From assembly GCF_934630535.1 (NCBI RefSeq), contig NZ_CAKTVU010000001.1, positions 124,001 through 188,000 on the forward strand: a DNA stretch of 64,000 bases. The letters run 5' to 3'. Made by a program: the position numbers and the translations under genes. The notes under the pieces were generated by a model. The model worked only from the letters and a program-made list of their open reading frames with translations. It was not told where the DNA came from and did not search any database. Origin of the DNA: an uncultured Senegalimassilia sp. Lineage in GTDB: Bacteria; Actinomycetota; Coriobacteriia; Coriobacteriales; Eggerthellaceae. This document shows positions 40,101-49,109 of the stretch, in pieces (position 1 is the stretch's first letter; every line of letters starts with the position of its first letter).

Positions 40101-41225
40101 ATGAGCCTTGAAGTAGACATCGAGAAGAAGTTCAAAGGGTTCCAGCTGCAGGCGAATTTCTCTGCAGGGGATGAGACGCTGGGGCTTTTGGGCGCATCGG
40201 GGTGCGGCAAAAGCCTGACCATGCGCTCCATCGCCGGCATCGAGCGTCCCGATTCGGGCAAGATCGTGGTCAACGGCACGGTGTTCTTCGACCGTGCCCC
40301 CGGCAAGAAGGCGCGCGTGGACCTTTCGCCGCAGCAGCGCAAAACCGCCCTGCTGTTCCAGAACTACATGCTGTTCCCCAACCTGACCGTGGCGCAGAAC
40401 GTGGCGGCGGGCATCGCCAAGGACGTTTCGCCGGCCGACCGCGACGCCATGGTGCAGGCCGAGCTCAAGCGCTTCGGTCTGTCGGGCTTCGAGAAGCGCT
40501 ATCCCGTGCAGCTTTCCGGCGGTCAGCAGCAGCGCGTGGCGCTTGCGCGCATGCTCGCGGCGCGTCCGGGGATCCTCATGCTCGACGAGCCGTTCTCCGC
40601 GCTCGATGCGCACCTGAAAAGCGTTCTGGAGCAGAACCTGGTCAGCCTGTTCGACGCGTTCCGCGGCACCATCCTGTACGTGTCGCACGACATCGACGAG
40701 GCGCTGCGCTTCTGCGACCGCATCGCCGTGGTGGAATCCGGGCACATCATGGAGATGGGCACGGGGGATGACCTGGTGAACCGCCCGCAAAGCCAGGCGG
40801 GCATCAAGCTGTCGGGCTGCAAGAACGCCACGCCGGCGCAGCGCCGCGGGTCGCATACGGTGTGGCTGCCGAAATGGGGCGTGCAGGTGGAAACGGCCTC
40901 TGAGGTGCCTGAGGGCGTCAAATGCCTGGGCGTACGCGCGTTTTATCTGCAACGCGCCGACGGCCTGGGACGCAACTGCTTCCGTATGCGCGTGGACCGC
41001 GTGAGCGACTCGCGCTTCGAGCGCACGGCGTTGCTGGGCTTTCTGGATCGCAGCCCCGAGGCGGCGCCGGCGGTGGAGCGCACCGAGGACGAGATGAAGT
41101 ACCTGCACCAGCACTTGTTCTGGCGCGTCGACAAGCTGAAGACGGACGCCGCGCTTCTGCCGCACGAAGGCGAGGAGCTGTGGATCCGCATCCCCGACGA
41201 CAAGCTGTACCTGGTGGAAAGGTAA
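40101..41225 (+). CDS. modC: Molybdate ABC transporter ATP-binding protein
   Basis: 374 residues, ATG 40101, three bases after the modB stop. Walker A LLGASGCGKSLTMRSIAG (about 33-50), Q-loop LFQNYMLFPNLTVAQNVA, signature LSGGQQQRVALARML, Walker B ILMLDEPFSALDAHL, and switch His in LYVSHDIDEAL. The ~140-residue C-terminal extension (from about 235) is in the place of the regulatory MOP/TOBE domain of ModC but is divergent. It powers molybdate import through ModB. Confidence 0.94.
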   Translation: MSLEVDIEKKFKGFQLQANFSAGDETLGLLGASGCGKSLTMRSIAGIERPDSGKIVVNGTVFFDRAPGKKARVDLSPQQRKTALLFQNYMLFPNLTVAQNVAAGIAKDVSPADRDAMVQAELKRFGLSGFEKRYPVQLSGGQQQRVALARMLAARPGILMLDEPFSALDAHLKSVLEQNLVSLFDAFRGTILYVSHDIDEALRFCDRIAVVESGHIMEMGTGDDLVNRPQSQAGIKLSGCKNATPAQRRGSHTVWLPKWGVQVETASEVPEGVKCLGVRAFYLQRADGLGRNCFRMRVDRVSDSRFERTALLGFLDRSPEAAPAVERTEDEMKYLHQHLFWRVDKLKTDAALLPHEGEELWIRIPDDKLYLVER

Positions 41226-41456
41226 GGACGCGAAGCGCCTGGCAGCGAGCGCCTCCCGCCTCTTAGGCTGATAGGGTGGTTTGAGAAGCGGGAGGTTTGC
41301 CATGATGAGGGGGCGCTGCGAAAGGCGCGGCGGCCGCTGCAGCGCAAGGGGCTTTCGGCGAACGGGTCTGATGGTTCGGTGGGGCAATTGCTACCGAGCC
41401 GGATGTATTCGCTTCGCCCGTGGTACACTGGGGATTCTGAAACGAGAGGGGACCTC
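41226..41456. other. Spacer between modC and moaA
   Basis: A stem near 41250-41299 (CCTCCCGC with GCGGGAGG, then TTTGCC) is a probable modC terminator. TACACT at 41424-41429 may be the moaA -10. I could not find the conserved pattern of a Moco riboswitch. Confidence 0.45.
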
Positions 41457-42473
41457 ATGAAGGACGGACACGGCCGCACCATCGATTACCTGCGTATATC
41501 GTTGACGGACCGTTGCAACTACCGTTGCATCTACTGCATGCCGGAAGAGGGCGTGCAATCCATGTGCCATACCGACATCCTGCGCATCGAGGAGATCGCG
41601 CACGTGGTTCGCGTGTTCTCGGGCCTGGGCATCAAAAGCGTGCGCTTGACCGGCGGCGAGCCGTTGGTGCGCAAGGGCGTGGTCGACCTGGTGCGCGATA
41701 TCAGCGACACGCCCGGCATCAAGAACATCTCGCTCACCACCAACGGCGTGCTGTTGCCACGCATGGCCGATCAGCTGCGCCAAGCGGGGCTTTCGCGCGT
41801 GAACATCTCGCTCGACACGCTCGATGCCGAGCAGTTCCACACCATCACGCGTCGCGGGTATCTGCAGGAAGCCCTCGACGGCATCGACGCCGCGCTTGCC
41901 GCCGGGTTCAACCCCGTGAAGATCAACGCGGTCGCGGTGCGCCAGCTGCACCAGGATTACCTGGCGTTCGCGAAGCTCTCCATCGACCGCCCGCTGCACG
42001 TTCGCTTCATCGAGTACATGCCCGTGGGCGAAAGCTCGGGGTCCGACGGCTGCGGTTGGGGCCCCGACGATGTGATCAGCTGCGAGGAGCTGTTCGAGAT
42101 CATCAATCGTCAGGCGCGTGCCGAAGGCTTGCCCGAGTTGGTGCCCGCCGGCAAGCACCAGCCGCTCGGCTGGGGGCCGGCGCGCTACTTCGAGTTCCCC
42201 GGTGCGAAGGGCACCGTTGGTTTCATCAGCCCCATGAGCAGGCATTTCTGCGGCGAATGCAACCGCATGCGCCTTACGGCCGACGGAAAACTGCGCCCGT
42301 GTTTGTTCAGCGATCGCGAATACGATATCCGCGGCATCCTGCGCAGCGGCAAGCCGGAGGAGCGGATCGATCGGGACCTGGTCGACGTGTTCCGCACGGC
42401 GCTCGGCGCGAAGCCCGACGATCACGACGACATCACCGGCACCGAACGTCGCATGTCGCAGATAGGTGGATAG
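41457..42473 (+). CDS. moaA: GTP 3',8-cyclase MoaA
   Basis: 338 residues from ATG 41457, chosen over upstream starts because the radical-SAM core begins at once: LRISLTDRCNYRCIYCMPEE (CxxxCxxC cluster). VRLTGGEPLVRKG, then the second 4Fe-4S site with FCGECNRMRLTADGKLRPCL. It makes the cyclic intermediate of molybdopterin synthesis from GTP. The C-terminal Gly-Gly tail of the family is replaced by MSQIGG, which keeps the Gly-Gly. Followed by moaC 27 bases later and close to the mod genes. Confidence 0.97.
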   Translation: MKDGHGRTIDYLRISLTDRCNYRCIYCMPEEGVQSMCHTDILRIEEIAHVVRVFSGLGIKSVRLTGGEPLVRKGVVDLVRDISDTPGIKNISLTTNGVLLPRMADQLRQAGLSRVNISLDTLDAEQFHTITRRGYLQEALDGIDAALAAGFNPVKINAVAVRQLHQDYLAFAKLSIDRPLHVRFIEYMPVGESSGSDGCGWGPDDVISCEELFEIINRQARAEGLPELVPAGKHQPLGWGPARYFEFPGAKGTVGFISPMSRHFCGECNRMRLTADGKLRPCLFSDREYDIRGILRSGKPEERIDRDLVDVFRTALGAKPDDHDDITGTERRMSQIGG

Positions 42474-42500
42474 GGAAATTTGATTTTAAGGAGAGCGAAT

Positions 42501-43016
42501 ATGACTGAGCAGCAGCATTTGACGCATATCGATGAGAAGGGCGATGTGCGCATGGTCGATGTGTCCGAGAAGGACATCACCAAGCGCGTGGCCGTGGCCG
42601 AGGGCTTCATCAGCATGCATCCCGACACGTTGGCGCTTATCGTCGAGGGCAAGGCGGCAAAGGGCGACGTGCTGGCATGCGCGCGCGTGGCGGGCGTCAT
42701 GGCCGCTAAGCAGACCAGCACGCTCATCCCCATGTGCCATCCGCTCAACATCACGAAGGCGAAGGTAGAGTGCGAACCGGTGCACGCAGGCGAGCGCGAG
42801 GACGGCCGCGTGGGCATCCACGTGACCACCACCACGGGCGTCACGGGCAAGACCGGCATCGAGATGGAGGCGCTTACCGCCGCAAGCGTGGCGTGCCTGA
42901 CCATCTACGACATGTGCAAGGCGGTCGACCGCGGCATGGAGATCATGGACGTGCGCCTGCTGTTGAAGGACGGCGGCAAGACGGGCCTGTGGACTCGCGA
43001 GGAGCAGGGTGAATAG
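42501..43016 (+). CDS. moaC: Cyclic pyranopterin monophosphate synthase MoaC
   Basis: 171 residues from ATG 42501 (AAGGAGAG upstream). MoaC pattern: LTHIDEKGDVRMVDVSEKDI, GDVLACARVAGVMAAKQTST, LIPMCHPLNITKAKVECEPV (catalytic His), GKTGIEMEALTAASVACLTI and DMCKAVDRGMEI with the catalytic Lys. It works with MoaA to make cPMP. The gene overlaps the next start by 8 bases. Confidence 0.97.
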   Translation: MTEQQHLTHIDEKGDVRMVDVSEKDITKRVAVAEGFISMHPDTLALIVEGKAAKGDVLACARVAGVMAAKQTSTLIPMCHPLNITKAKVECEPVHAGEREDGRVGIHVTTTTGVTGKTGIEMEALTAASVACLTIYDMCKAVDRGMEIMDVRLLLKDGGKTGLWTREEQGE

Positions 43017-43920
43017 CTCCCTCGGGCATATCCTTTTGATTGCGAACCCGGCTGCGCAAAGCGGGGCGGGGGCCGCTGCTGCCGATAAAGCGGCGGCGAA
43101 CCTGCGTGCGGCGCTTGGCGAAGATGCGGTCACCGTGGCGCGAACCGCGGGCCCGCGCCATGCGTGCGCCATCGCCGGGGGTGCGCAGGGCGTGCAGACG
43201 GTGGTGGCCCTTGGCGGCGACGGCCTTATCCACGAGGTGGTGAACGGTCTGATGACGCGTCCGGTGGGCGATCGTCCGCAGCTCGGCGTCATCCCCGTGG
43301 GGTCCGGCAACGATTTCGCGCGCACGCTGGGAGTGCCGGCGAAGGTCGATCGCGCGTGCGATCTGCTGCTGTCGGCGTGCCCGCAGCCTGCCGATGTGGG
43401 GCGCGTGAACGGGAGCTTTTTTGCCGAAACGTTGTCGTTCGGCTTGGACGCCGCCATCGCGCTCGACACCATGGAGCGTCGCAAGCGCACGGGCAGGCAT
43501 GGGGCTGCGCTGTACATGGCAAGCGGTTTCGATCAGCTGTTCCATCATCTTGACCAGTGCGAATATCGCCTGCAGCTTGACGACGGCCCTGTGATGGAAG
43601 GCAAATCCATCACGTTCGCGGTGCAGATGGGGCCCTACTACGGCGGCGGGTTCCGCATCTGCCCCGATGCCCGCCTTGACGACGGGCTGCTCGATGTGTG
43701 CATCAGCCATCCGCCCATCACGCCTGCGGGCGCGGCGGCCATCTTCCTGATGGCCAAGGGCGGCAACCACACGCGCCTTGCGTGCATGGAGCTGCATCAG
43801 GCGCGCAGGGTGCACGTGGAGTTCGACGAGGTGCCCGCGGCCCAGGTGGACGGCGAGCGCATAGAAGCGCGGACGTTCGATGTGGAGGCGCTGCCCGCGG
43901 CGTTGCAGGTTCTGCGCTAG
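43009..43920 (+). CDS. Diacylglycerol kinase-family lipid kinase
   Basis: 303 residues from GTG 43009. DAGK catalytic pattern: ILLIANPAAQSGAGAA, TVVALGGDGLIHEVVNGLM (GGDGxxxEVxNG), LGVIPVGSGNDFARTLG, and in the C-terminal domain FGLDAAIALDTMERRKRTGR and DDGLLDVCI. It phosphorylates a lipid such as diacylglycerol, using ATP. Specificity within the DagK/YegS/BmrU family is not clear. Overlaps moaC by 8 bases, so co-transcribed although not a molybdenum gene. Confidence 0.92.
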   Translation: MNSSLGHILLIANPAAQSGAGAAAADKAAANLRAALGEDAVTVARTAGPRHACAIAGGAQGVQTVVALGGDGLIHEVVNGLMTRPVGDRPQLGVIPVGSGNDFARTLGVPAKVDRACDLLLSACPQPADVGRVNGSFFAETLSFGLDAAIALDTMERRKRTGRHGAALYMASGFDQLFHHLDQCEYRLQLDDGPVMEGKSITFAVQMGPYYGGGFRICPDARLDDGLLDVCISHPPITPAGAAAIFLMAKGGNHTRLACMELHQARRVHVEFDEVPAAQVDGERIEARTFDVEALPAALQVLR

Positions 43921-44008
43921 CTTCCCTTGGCCGTGTTCGCCTTGGGGCGCGATGCGGCGCGGATTCCGCGCATCGTAGCTGCGTATCGATTTCAACCCTG
44001 AATACACG

Positions 44009-44043
44009 ACGGCCCGGGATCGTTCGATCTCGGGCCGTTTCGC
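44009..44043. terminator. Bidirectional terminator between convergent genes
   Basis: ACGGCCCGGGATC, loop GTTC, GATCTCGGGCCGT with one bulge, then TTTCG. Serves the lipid kinase and the VanZ-like gene. Confidence 0.75.
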
Positions 44044-44049
44044 TTCGTG

Positions 44050-44616
44050 TTACCTTCTTGCCCGCAGCGCCTTGAGCACCAGATAGCAGATGAGCGCGCC
44101 AAGGGCGGCGGCTATGGTGTCCACCAGCCAATCCATGGGATCGCAGCTGCGACCGGGGGTGAATATCTGGTGGAACTCGTCGGTGACGCCGTATACGCTC
44201 GAGAGCGCCGCGGCAACGACGGGCGCCCACTTCGACAGCGCGTCAATGGGCTTTGCTACCAGCAACGCGCCGGCGGGTCCTTGCGGTTTCAAGTGGAATC
44301 TTGCAGCGTTGCATAGCGCCGCACCGAGCACCAGATACTCGCAGAAGTGCCCGACGGGGCTTACGTCGACCTCGTGCCCGAACAAGGCGGCAGCTTGCGT
44401 GGCAAGCCATTGCTTGACCACGGAGAAGATGCCGGTTCCGGTGTCTATCTGATTGCCCGTCCTGCTGGACATGAAGAAGATGAGCACCAGCATGGCGATG
44501 ACGGCGATCCAGGAGATAATACAGGTGGTTTTGCGTTGGCTATTGCCGGTGACCTGCGGATTCTCAGGATTCGAAGCGTTGTTTGCAACGTTTTGGGAAG
44601 CGTTTTCGTTAGTCAT
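44050..44616 (-). CDS. VanZ-like membrane protein
   Basis: 188 residues from ATG 44616. A ~28-residue polar Asn-rich head is followed by four TM segments: IISWIAVIAMLVLIFFMSSR, then the VanZ pattern PVGHFCEYLVLGAALCNA, SSVYGVTDEFHQIFTPGRSC and DWLVDTIAAALGALICYLVL. VanZ of enterococci gives low-level teicoplanin resistance, but most homologues have unknown function. A single-gene unit. Confidence 0.9.
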   Translation of the reverse strand: MTNENASQNVANNASNPENPQVTGNSQRKTTCIISWIAVIAMLVLIFFMSSRTGNQIDTGTGIFSVVKQWLATQAAALFGHEVDVSPVGHFCEYLVLGAALCNAARFHLKPQGPAGALLVAKPIDALSKWAPVVAAALSSVYGVTDEFHQIFTPGRSCDPMDWLVDTIAAALGALICYLVLKALRARR

Positions 44617-44634
44617 AATGCATCCCAGTCTAGC

Positions 44635-44672
44635 AAAAACGTCCCCGCGCGCCGGGGGCGTGCGGGGACGTT
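44635..44672 (-). terminator. Terminator of the rib operon
   Basis: On minus: AACGTCCCCGC (44672-44662), 13-nt loop, GCGGGGACGTT (44648-44638), then TTT. Confidence 0.8.
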
Positions 44673-44762
44673 CACGAAAGGTGCGGGGGTTGATGCGCCG
44701 ATTTCGGCGCGTTTTCCCTCCATCGAAAGCGCGGGCCGAAGGCGCTCCAGCCCGCTGTCTTG

Positions 44763-45230
44763 TTACAGCTGACGCAGGACGTTGACCATCTCGATGGCGC
44801 CGACGCCGCACTCGAAGCCCTTGTTGCCGGCCTTGGTGCCCGCGCGCTCGATGGCCTGCTCGATGGTGTCGACGGTCAACACGCCCATCATCACCGGCGT
44901 GCCAGTTGCCAGCTGCACCTGCGCGATTCCCTTCGACACCTCGTTGCACACCACGTCGTAATGCGAGGTGGCGCCGCGGATGACCGCGCCCAGGCAGATG
45001 ACGGCGTCGAACTTGCCGCTTTGCGCCATGCGCTGGGCCACCACGGGGATCTCGAACGCGCCGGGAACCCACGCCACGGTGACGGCCTCTTCCGGCACAT
45101 CGTGACGGCGCAGCGCGTCAAGCGCGCCGCCGAGCAGCTTCGACGTGATGAATTCGTTGAAGCGGGCGCACACGATGCCCACCTTCATGCCCTCGTTGAT
45201 TACCTTGCCTTCGATGATGTTGACGGCCAT
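44763..45230 (-). CDS. ribH: 6,7-dimethyl-8-ribityllumazine synthase
   Basis: 155 residues from ATG 45230 (AAAGGAACC upstream). Lumazine synthase pattern: VGIVCARFNEFITSKLLGGA, VPGAFEIPVVAQRMAQSGKF, ICLGAVIRGATSHYDVVCNE (catalytic His) and GVLTVDTIEQAIERAG. It condenses the RibB and RibA/D products, forming icosahedral or pentameric assemblies. Last gene of the rib operon. Confidence 0.97.
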   Translation of the reverse strand: MAVNIIEGKVINEGMKVGIVCARFNEFITSKLLGGALDALRRHDVPEEAVTVAWVPGAFEIPVVAQRMAQSGKFDAVICLGAVIRGATSHYDVVCNEVSKGIAQVQLATGTPVMMGVLTVDTIEQAIERAGTKAGNKGFECGVGAIEMVNVLRQL

Positions 45231-45284
45231 GATGGTTCCTTTCTGTTGTACGAACTTAGTGCAACGGTTTACGGTACGGATCGG

Positions 45285-46490
45285 TTAGTCTTCCACGTGC
45301 TCGAGCAGATGCCCCATGCGGTGCGCCTTGGTCTGCAGGTAGCGGCGGTCGTGCTCCTGGGGCGCGATTTCGATGGGCACGCGCTCGGAGATCTCCAGGC
45401 TGAAGCCGGAAAGGCCGTACACCTTATCGGGGTTGTTGGTGAGCAGACGCAGCGACTTGCAGCCCAGGTTGCGCAGAATCTGCGCGCCGCTCCAGTATTC
45501 GCGCAGGTCGGGGGCGAACCCGAGCGCCTCGTTGGCCTCCACGGTGTCCATGCCCTGCTCCTGCAGCTCGTAGGCGCGCAGCTTGTTCATCAGCCCGATG
45601 CCGCGGCCTTCCTGACGCATGTACAGCAGCACGCCGCGCCCCTCGGCCTCGATGGCGGCAAGGGCGGCATGTAGCTGCTCGCCGCAGTCGCAGCGCTTCG
45701 AGCCGAACACGTCGCCGGTCAGGCATTCGGAGTGAACGCGGCACAGCACATCGCGGCCGTCGCCCAGATCGCCCTTCACCAGCGCCACGTGCTCCTCGCC
45801 CGTGATGTCGTTCACGAAGCCGTGCGCCTGGAACGTGCCGTACTCGCAGGGCAGCTGCACGCTTGCCTGCTCGTGCATGTGGTTGTCGTGCATGCGGCAC
45901 CAGTCCTGGAGCTGCTTGATGGACACGATCACCAGGTTGTGCTCGCGCGCCAGCTCGAGCAGCTCGCTCGTGCGCATCATGGTGCCGTCCTCGCGCATGA
46001 TCTCGCAGCACAGGCCGCACTGCTTCATGCCGGCATGGCGCATGAGGTCGACGGTGGCCTCGGTGTGGCCGTTGCGCTCGAGCACGCCGCCGGGCTTGGC
46101 AACCAGGGGGAACATATGGCCGGGGCGGCGGAAGTCGCCGGGCTTGGCGTCGTCGTCCACGCACTTGAGCGCAGTGATGGAGCGCTCGGCCGCCGAGATG
46201 CCCGTGGTGGTGCTCACGTGGTCGATGCTGACGGTGAAGGCGGTCTCGTGGTTGTCGGTGTTCTCGGAGACCATCTGCTCAAGGCTGAGCTTGTGCGCCA
46301 GGTCGCGGCTCATCGGCATGCAGATGAGGCCCTTGGCCACGCTGGCCATAAGGTTTACGTTGGCCTGGGTGGCGAACTCGGCGGCGCAGATCATGTCGCC
46401 CTCGTTCTCGCGGTCAGGGTCGTCCACCACGATGATGACGTGGCCGGCGCGCAGCTCGTCGAGCGCCTCGGGGATGGTGTTCATGCTCAT
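45285..46490 (-). CDS. ribBA: Bifunctional DHBP synthase / GTP cyclohydrolase II
   Basis: 401 residues from ATG 46490, with AAAGGA seven bases upstream. RibB part 1-200: HVIIVVDDPDRENEGDMICA, STTTGISAAERSITALKCVD and PGHMFPLVAKPGGVLERNGH. RibA part about 205-401: VHSECLTGDVFGSKRCDCGE with the zinc cysteines, YMRQEGRGIGLMNKLRAYEL and LLTNNPDKVYGLSGF. It supplies both precursors of the riboflavin ring system. Confidence 0.97.
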   Translation of the reverse strand: MSMNTIPEALDELRAGHVIIVVDDPDRENEGDMICAAEFATQANVNLMASVAKGLICMPMSRDLAHKLSLEQMVSENTDNHETAFTVSIDHVSTTTGISAAERSITALKCVDDDAKPGDFRRPGHMFPLVAKPGGVLERNGHTEATVDLMRHAGMKQCGLCCEIMREDGTMMRTSELLELAREHNLVIVSIKQLQDWCRMHDNHMHEQASVQLPCEYGTFQAHGFVNDITGEEHVALVKGDLGDGRDVLCRVHSECLTGDVFGSKRCDCGEQLHAALAAIEAEGRGVLLYMRQEGRGIGLMNKLRAYELQEQGMDTVEANEALGFAPDLREYWSGAQILRNLGCKSLRLLTNNPDKVYGLSGFSLEISERVPIEIAPQEHDRRYLQTKAHRMGHLLEHVED

Positions 46491-46545
46491 TGGAGGGTCC
46501 TTTCGGTTGGGGTTGCGGGATAGGGAAGGGGCTTGCGCCGCTGTG

Positions 46546-47226
46546 CTAGAAGCCGTTCGCGGCAAGGTATTCCAAGGTCAGGGACGTGGAAGCCGGTTTA
46601 CCCGCATGGTCTGCGGCGGATTCCTCGGTGTTCCGGTTTTTGTTGTACAGCAACCGTTGCACGTACTTGCCCACCACATCGTTCTCCAGGTTCACCGTGC
46701 TGCCGGGGCGGTGCGAGCCCAGTGTGGTTTCGGCGGCCGTGTGCGGGATGACCGAAACCTCGAACGCGTCGTCGTAAAGGTCGGCTACCGTCAAGCTGAT
46801 GCCGTCGACGGTGATGGACCCTTGCGCCACGATGAGCGCCATGATGCCGGCGGGCGCGCCGATGGTGAAGCGGACGGCGTTCTGGTCGCGGCGCACGCGG
46901 CGCACGGTGCCGGTGCCGTCGATGTGCCCGGAGACGATATGCCCGCCGAAGCGGCCGTCGGCCGCCATGGCCCGCTCAAGGTTCACGGGGCTGCCTGCGC
47001 GCAGCGCGCCCAGGTTGGAGTGCGAAAGCGTCTGCGGCATCACGTCGGCGGCGAAGCCGTTGGGCAGCAGTTCGGTGGCGGTGAGGCACACGCCGTTGAC
47101 GGCGATGCTGTCGCCTATGCGCGTGCCCTCGAGCACGCGGGACGCCTTGATGGCCAGCCGGCCCGCGCGTCCGGCCGCGGGGACGCTTGTCACGCGTCCC
47201 GTCTCCTCTACAATGCCGGTGAACAT
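46546..47226 (-). CDS. ribE: Riboflavin synthase alpha subunit
   Basis: 226 residues from ATG 47226, RBS AAGGAGGCGG. Two lumazine-binding repeats: MFTGIVEETGRVTSVPAAGR with SIAVNGVCLTATELLPNGFA, and GRFGGHIVSGHIDGTGTVRR with ITVDGISLTVADLYDDAFEV. It dismutates two lumazines to riboflavin. The start overlaps the ribD 3' end by 19 bases. The frame is open far upstream on the same strand, but only this start fits family and RBS. A ~15-residue polar insert lies before the C-terminus. Confidence 0.96.
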   Translation of the reverse strand: MFTGIVEETGRVTSVPAAGRAGRLAIKASRVLEGTRIGDSIAVNGVCLTATELLPNGFAADVMPQTLSHSNLGALRAGSPVNLERAMAADGRFGGHIVSGHIDGTGTVRRVRRDQNAVRFTIGAPAGIMALIVAQGSITVDGISLTVADLYDDAFEVSVIPHTAAETTLGSHRPGSTVNLENDVVGKYVQRLLYNKNRNTEESAADHAGKPASTSLTLEYLAANGF

Positions 47227-48569
47227 GATCCGCCTCCTTGCGTCGTGGCCGCCGCGCCGAGCGCATTTCGCGAAGCGGGGGTGTGATCGGCCACGCGGGC
47301 CGCGCTCGCTGCCGCGAACGTGATCTTCAGGTCGTCGCCGAGCGCATGAGCCCTCGGGCAGCCCAGCGCCGTGGCTTCGGCCATCTTCGCGGCACCTGCG
47401 CCTGCGACGGGTCCTGGCGCATCGGCGCCGCCGACCACCTTCGGGGCGACATAGACCACGACCTCGTCTACCGCACCCTCGTCGAAGAAGGCGCCGTGGA
47501 TGCCCGACCCGCCCTCGACGAGCAGCGAGTCGATGCCCTTCTCGCCCAGCGCGCGCAGCAGGGGCCGTACCGCAACGCGGCCCACGGCGTCTTGCGGCAC
47601 GCGCAGCACCTCCACGCCCTGCGCCTGCAGGCGTTGCGCCTTCGTGCCGGCATCGGTTGCGGGGTCGTCCACGTCGGCGCAGGTGGCAACCGCAAGCGGG
47701 GCTTCGCCTTGCGCGCATGAGCGCACGAGCGCGCAGTCCTCGGGAATGCGCAGGTGGGAATCGAGCACCACGCGCAGCGGTTGGTTGCCGGGCTCGTCCT
47801 GGCGGCGACAGGTGAGCAGCGGATCGTCGGCGAGCACCGTGTTGATGCCCACGGCGATGGCGGCCAGGCGATGACGCAGCTCGTGGGTGTCGCGGCGCGA
47901 TTCGGGGCCGCTCACCCAGCGTGCATCGCCCGATGCGCAGGCGATCTTGCCGTCGGCGCTCATGGCCCATTTCGCCACCACGTACGGGGTTTTGCGGCTG
48001 ATGAAGCGGAAGAAGATGGGGTTGAGCTCATCGCATTCGGCGCGTAGCGCGTCCTCGTCCACGCGGATGCCGGCTTCGCGTAGCTGGGCCGACCCCTTGC
48101 CCGCAACCAGCGGATTCGGGTCGCGGCTGCCCACCACCACGCGTGCAACGCCGGCGGCGATGAGCGCCTCGGTGCACGGGGGCTGCTTGCCGGTGTGGCA
48201 GCACGGCTCGAGCGTCACGTAGGCCGTCGCTCCGCGCGCATGGCCGCGGGCGGGGTCGGCGGCATCGGCGTCGGTGCGCTCCGCTTCCGCCACGCCATCG
48301 GCGGCGCGACGTGCGCAGTCTGCAAGCGCGTTGCGCTCTGCGTGCGCCTGCCCGCAGCGTTCGTGCCAGCCTTCGCCGATGATGCGGCCGTCGCGCACGA
48401 GCACGCAGCCCACCAGCGGGTTCGGGTTCGTCCAACCCCAACCGCGCCAGGCCAGCTCGATGGCGCGGCGCATGAAGCGGGCCTCGTCGGCGTCGAGCGG
48501 GGCCGCCGGTTCGGCGTCCTGCATCCTGGCTGCTGCGTGCTCGCATCGTTGTTCGGGTATGCCTGCCAT
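47208..48569 (-). CDS. ribD: Bifunctional riboflavin deaminase-reductase RibD
   Basis: 453 residues from ATG 48569 (GAAAGGGC upstream). Deaminase part: PNPLVGCVLVRDGRIIGEGW, HAERNALADC (catalytic Glu) and VTLEPCCHTGKQPPC with the zinc PCxxxxxxPPC site. Reductase part from about 205: YVVAKWAMSADGKIACASGD, WVSGPESRRDTHELRHR and DSLLVEGGSGIHGAFFDEGA. Some 60-80 residues longer than most RibD, with an Ala-rich insert (about 92-112) and an extended C-terminus. First gene behind the FMN riboswitch. Confidence 0.95.
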   Translation of the reverse strand: MAGIPEQRCEHAAARMQDAEPAAPLDADEARFMRRAIELAWRGWGWTNPNPLVGCVLVRDGRIIGEGWHERCGQAHAERNALADCARRAADGVAEAERTDADAADPARGHARGATAYVTLEPCCHTGKQPPCTEALIAAGVARVVVGSRDPNPLVAGKGSAQLREAGIRVDEDALRAECDELNPIFFRFISRKTPYVVAKWAMSADGKIACASGDARWVSGPESRRDTHELRHRLAAIAVGINTVLADDPLLTCRRQDEPGNQPLRVVLDSHLRIPEDCALVRSCAQGEAPLAVATCADVDDPATDAGTKAQRLQAQGVEVLRVPQDAVGRVAVRPLLRALGEKGIDSLLVEGGSGIHGAFFDEGAVDEVVVYVAPKVVGGADAPGPVAGAGAAKMAEATALGCPRAHALGDDLKITFAAASAARVADHTPASRNALGAAATTQGGGSCSPAL

Positions 48570-48613
48570 GGGGCGCCCTTTCTCTTGTGGCCGCCCTGCG
48601 GGGTCCAGGCATG

Positions 48614-48644
48614 AAAAAACGCCCGCAGGGAATCTGCGGGCGTT
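48614..48644 (-). terminator. Expression-platform terminator of the FMN riboswitch
   Basis: On minus: AACGCCCGCAG (48644-48634), 5-nt loop, CTGCGGGCGTT (48628-48618), then TTTTC. Perfect 11-bp stem between the aptamer and ribD. Confidence 0.88.
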
Positions 48645-48747
48645 GATAAGCGACGAATGGGATGCAGTTGGCAAGAAGCGCCGCCATGCATCCGAGGTGC
48701 TGCGGAATGCCGCAACAGGCACTGGCCACAGGCCGCGTGCGTTCGTG

Positions 48748-48934
48748 CTCCTGTTCTTCCATCCGGACTGTAACCGTTGGTCCTGGATTCTCACCAGATC
48801 AGCCTGAGCGGGTTGCGGCTGCGGCCATGGGGCCGGCTGCTTGCAACCTGCCAGGGTCGCGGACTTCGCCGTGCCGCTTCTTGCAGCGTCTCGACGTTAC
48901 CGCCAGTGAGGGATTTCACCTCGCCCTGAACAGA
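48748..48934 (-). promoter_or_regulatory. FMN riboswitch (RFN element)
   Basis: On the minus strand the conserved RFN blocks are in order: TTCAGGGCGAGGTGAAATCC, CACTGGCGGTAA, GCGACCC, GATCTGGTGAGAATCCAG and GGTTACAGTCCGGATGGAAG. The terminator at 48614-48644 and the ribDEBAH genes follow. FMN binding should promote termination. Confidence 0.95.
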
Positions 48935-48947
48935 TATCTTGCTTGGG

Positions 48948-48976
48948 AGTATAGGAGTGCCTTCTGCACGCCACAA
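48948..48976 (-). promoter_or_regulatory. Promoter of the rib operon
   Basis: On minus: TTGTGG (48976-48971), 17-bp spacer, TATACT (48953-48948), 14 bases before the riboswitch. Confidence 0.8.
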
Positions 48977-49109
48977 GGGGACACTTTTCACGATTTGATG
49001 CAATTTTCAGATGAGTAGACGCAAAAAATGCCGACAAGCCAGCGTTTCAGCGCGAAAAAAGGCGGCATCTTGCGCGATGCCGCCCATCTAATGCATGGTG
49101 AAGCCTGTG

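Noticed and set aside
41226..41456. Moco riboswitch before moaA
   Set aside because: The conserved blocks were not found; only a terminator-like stem and a -10-like box are seen.
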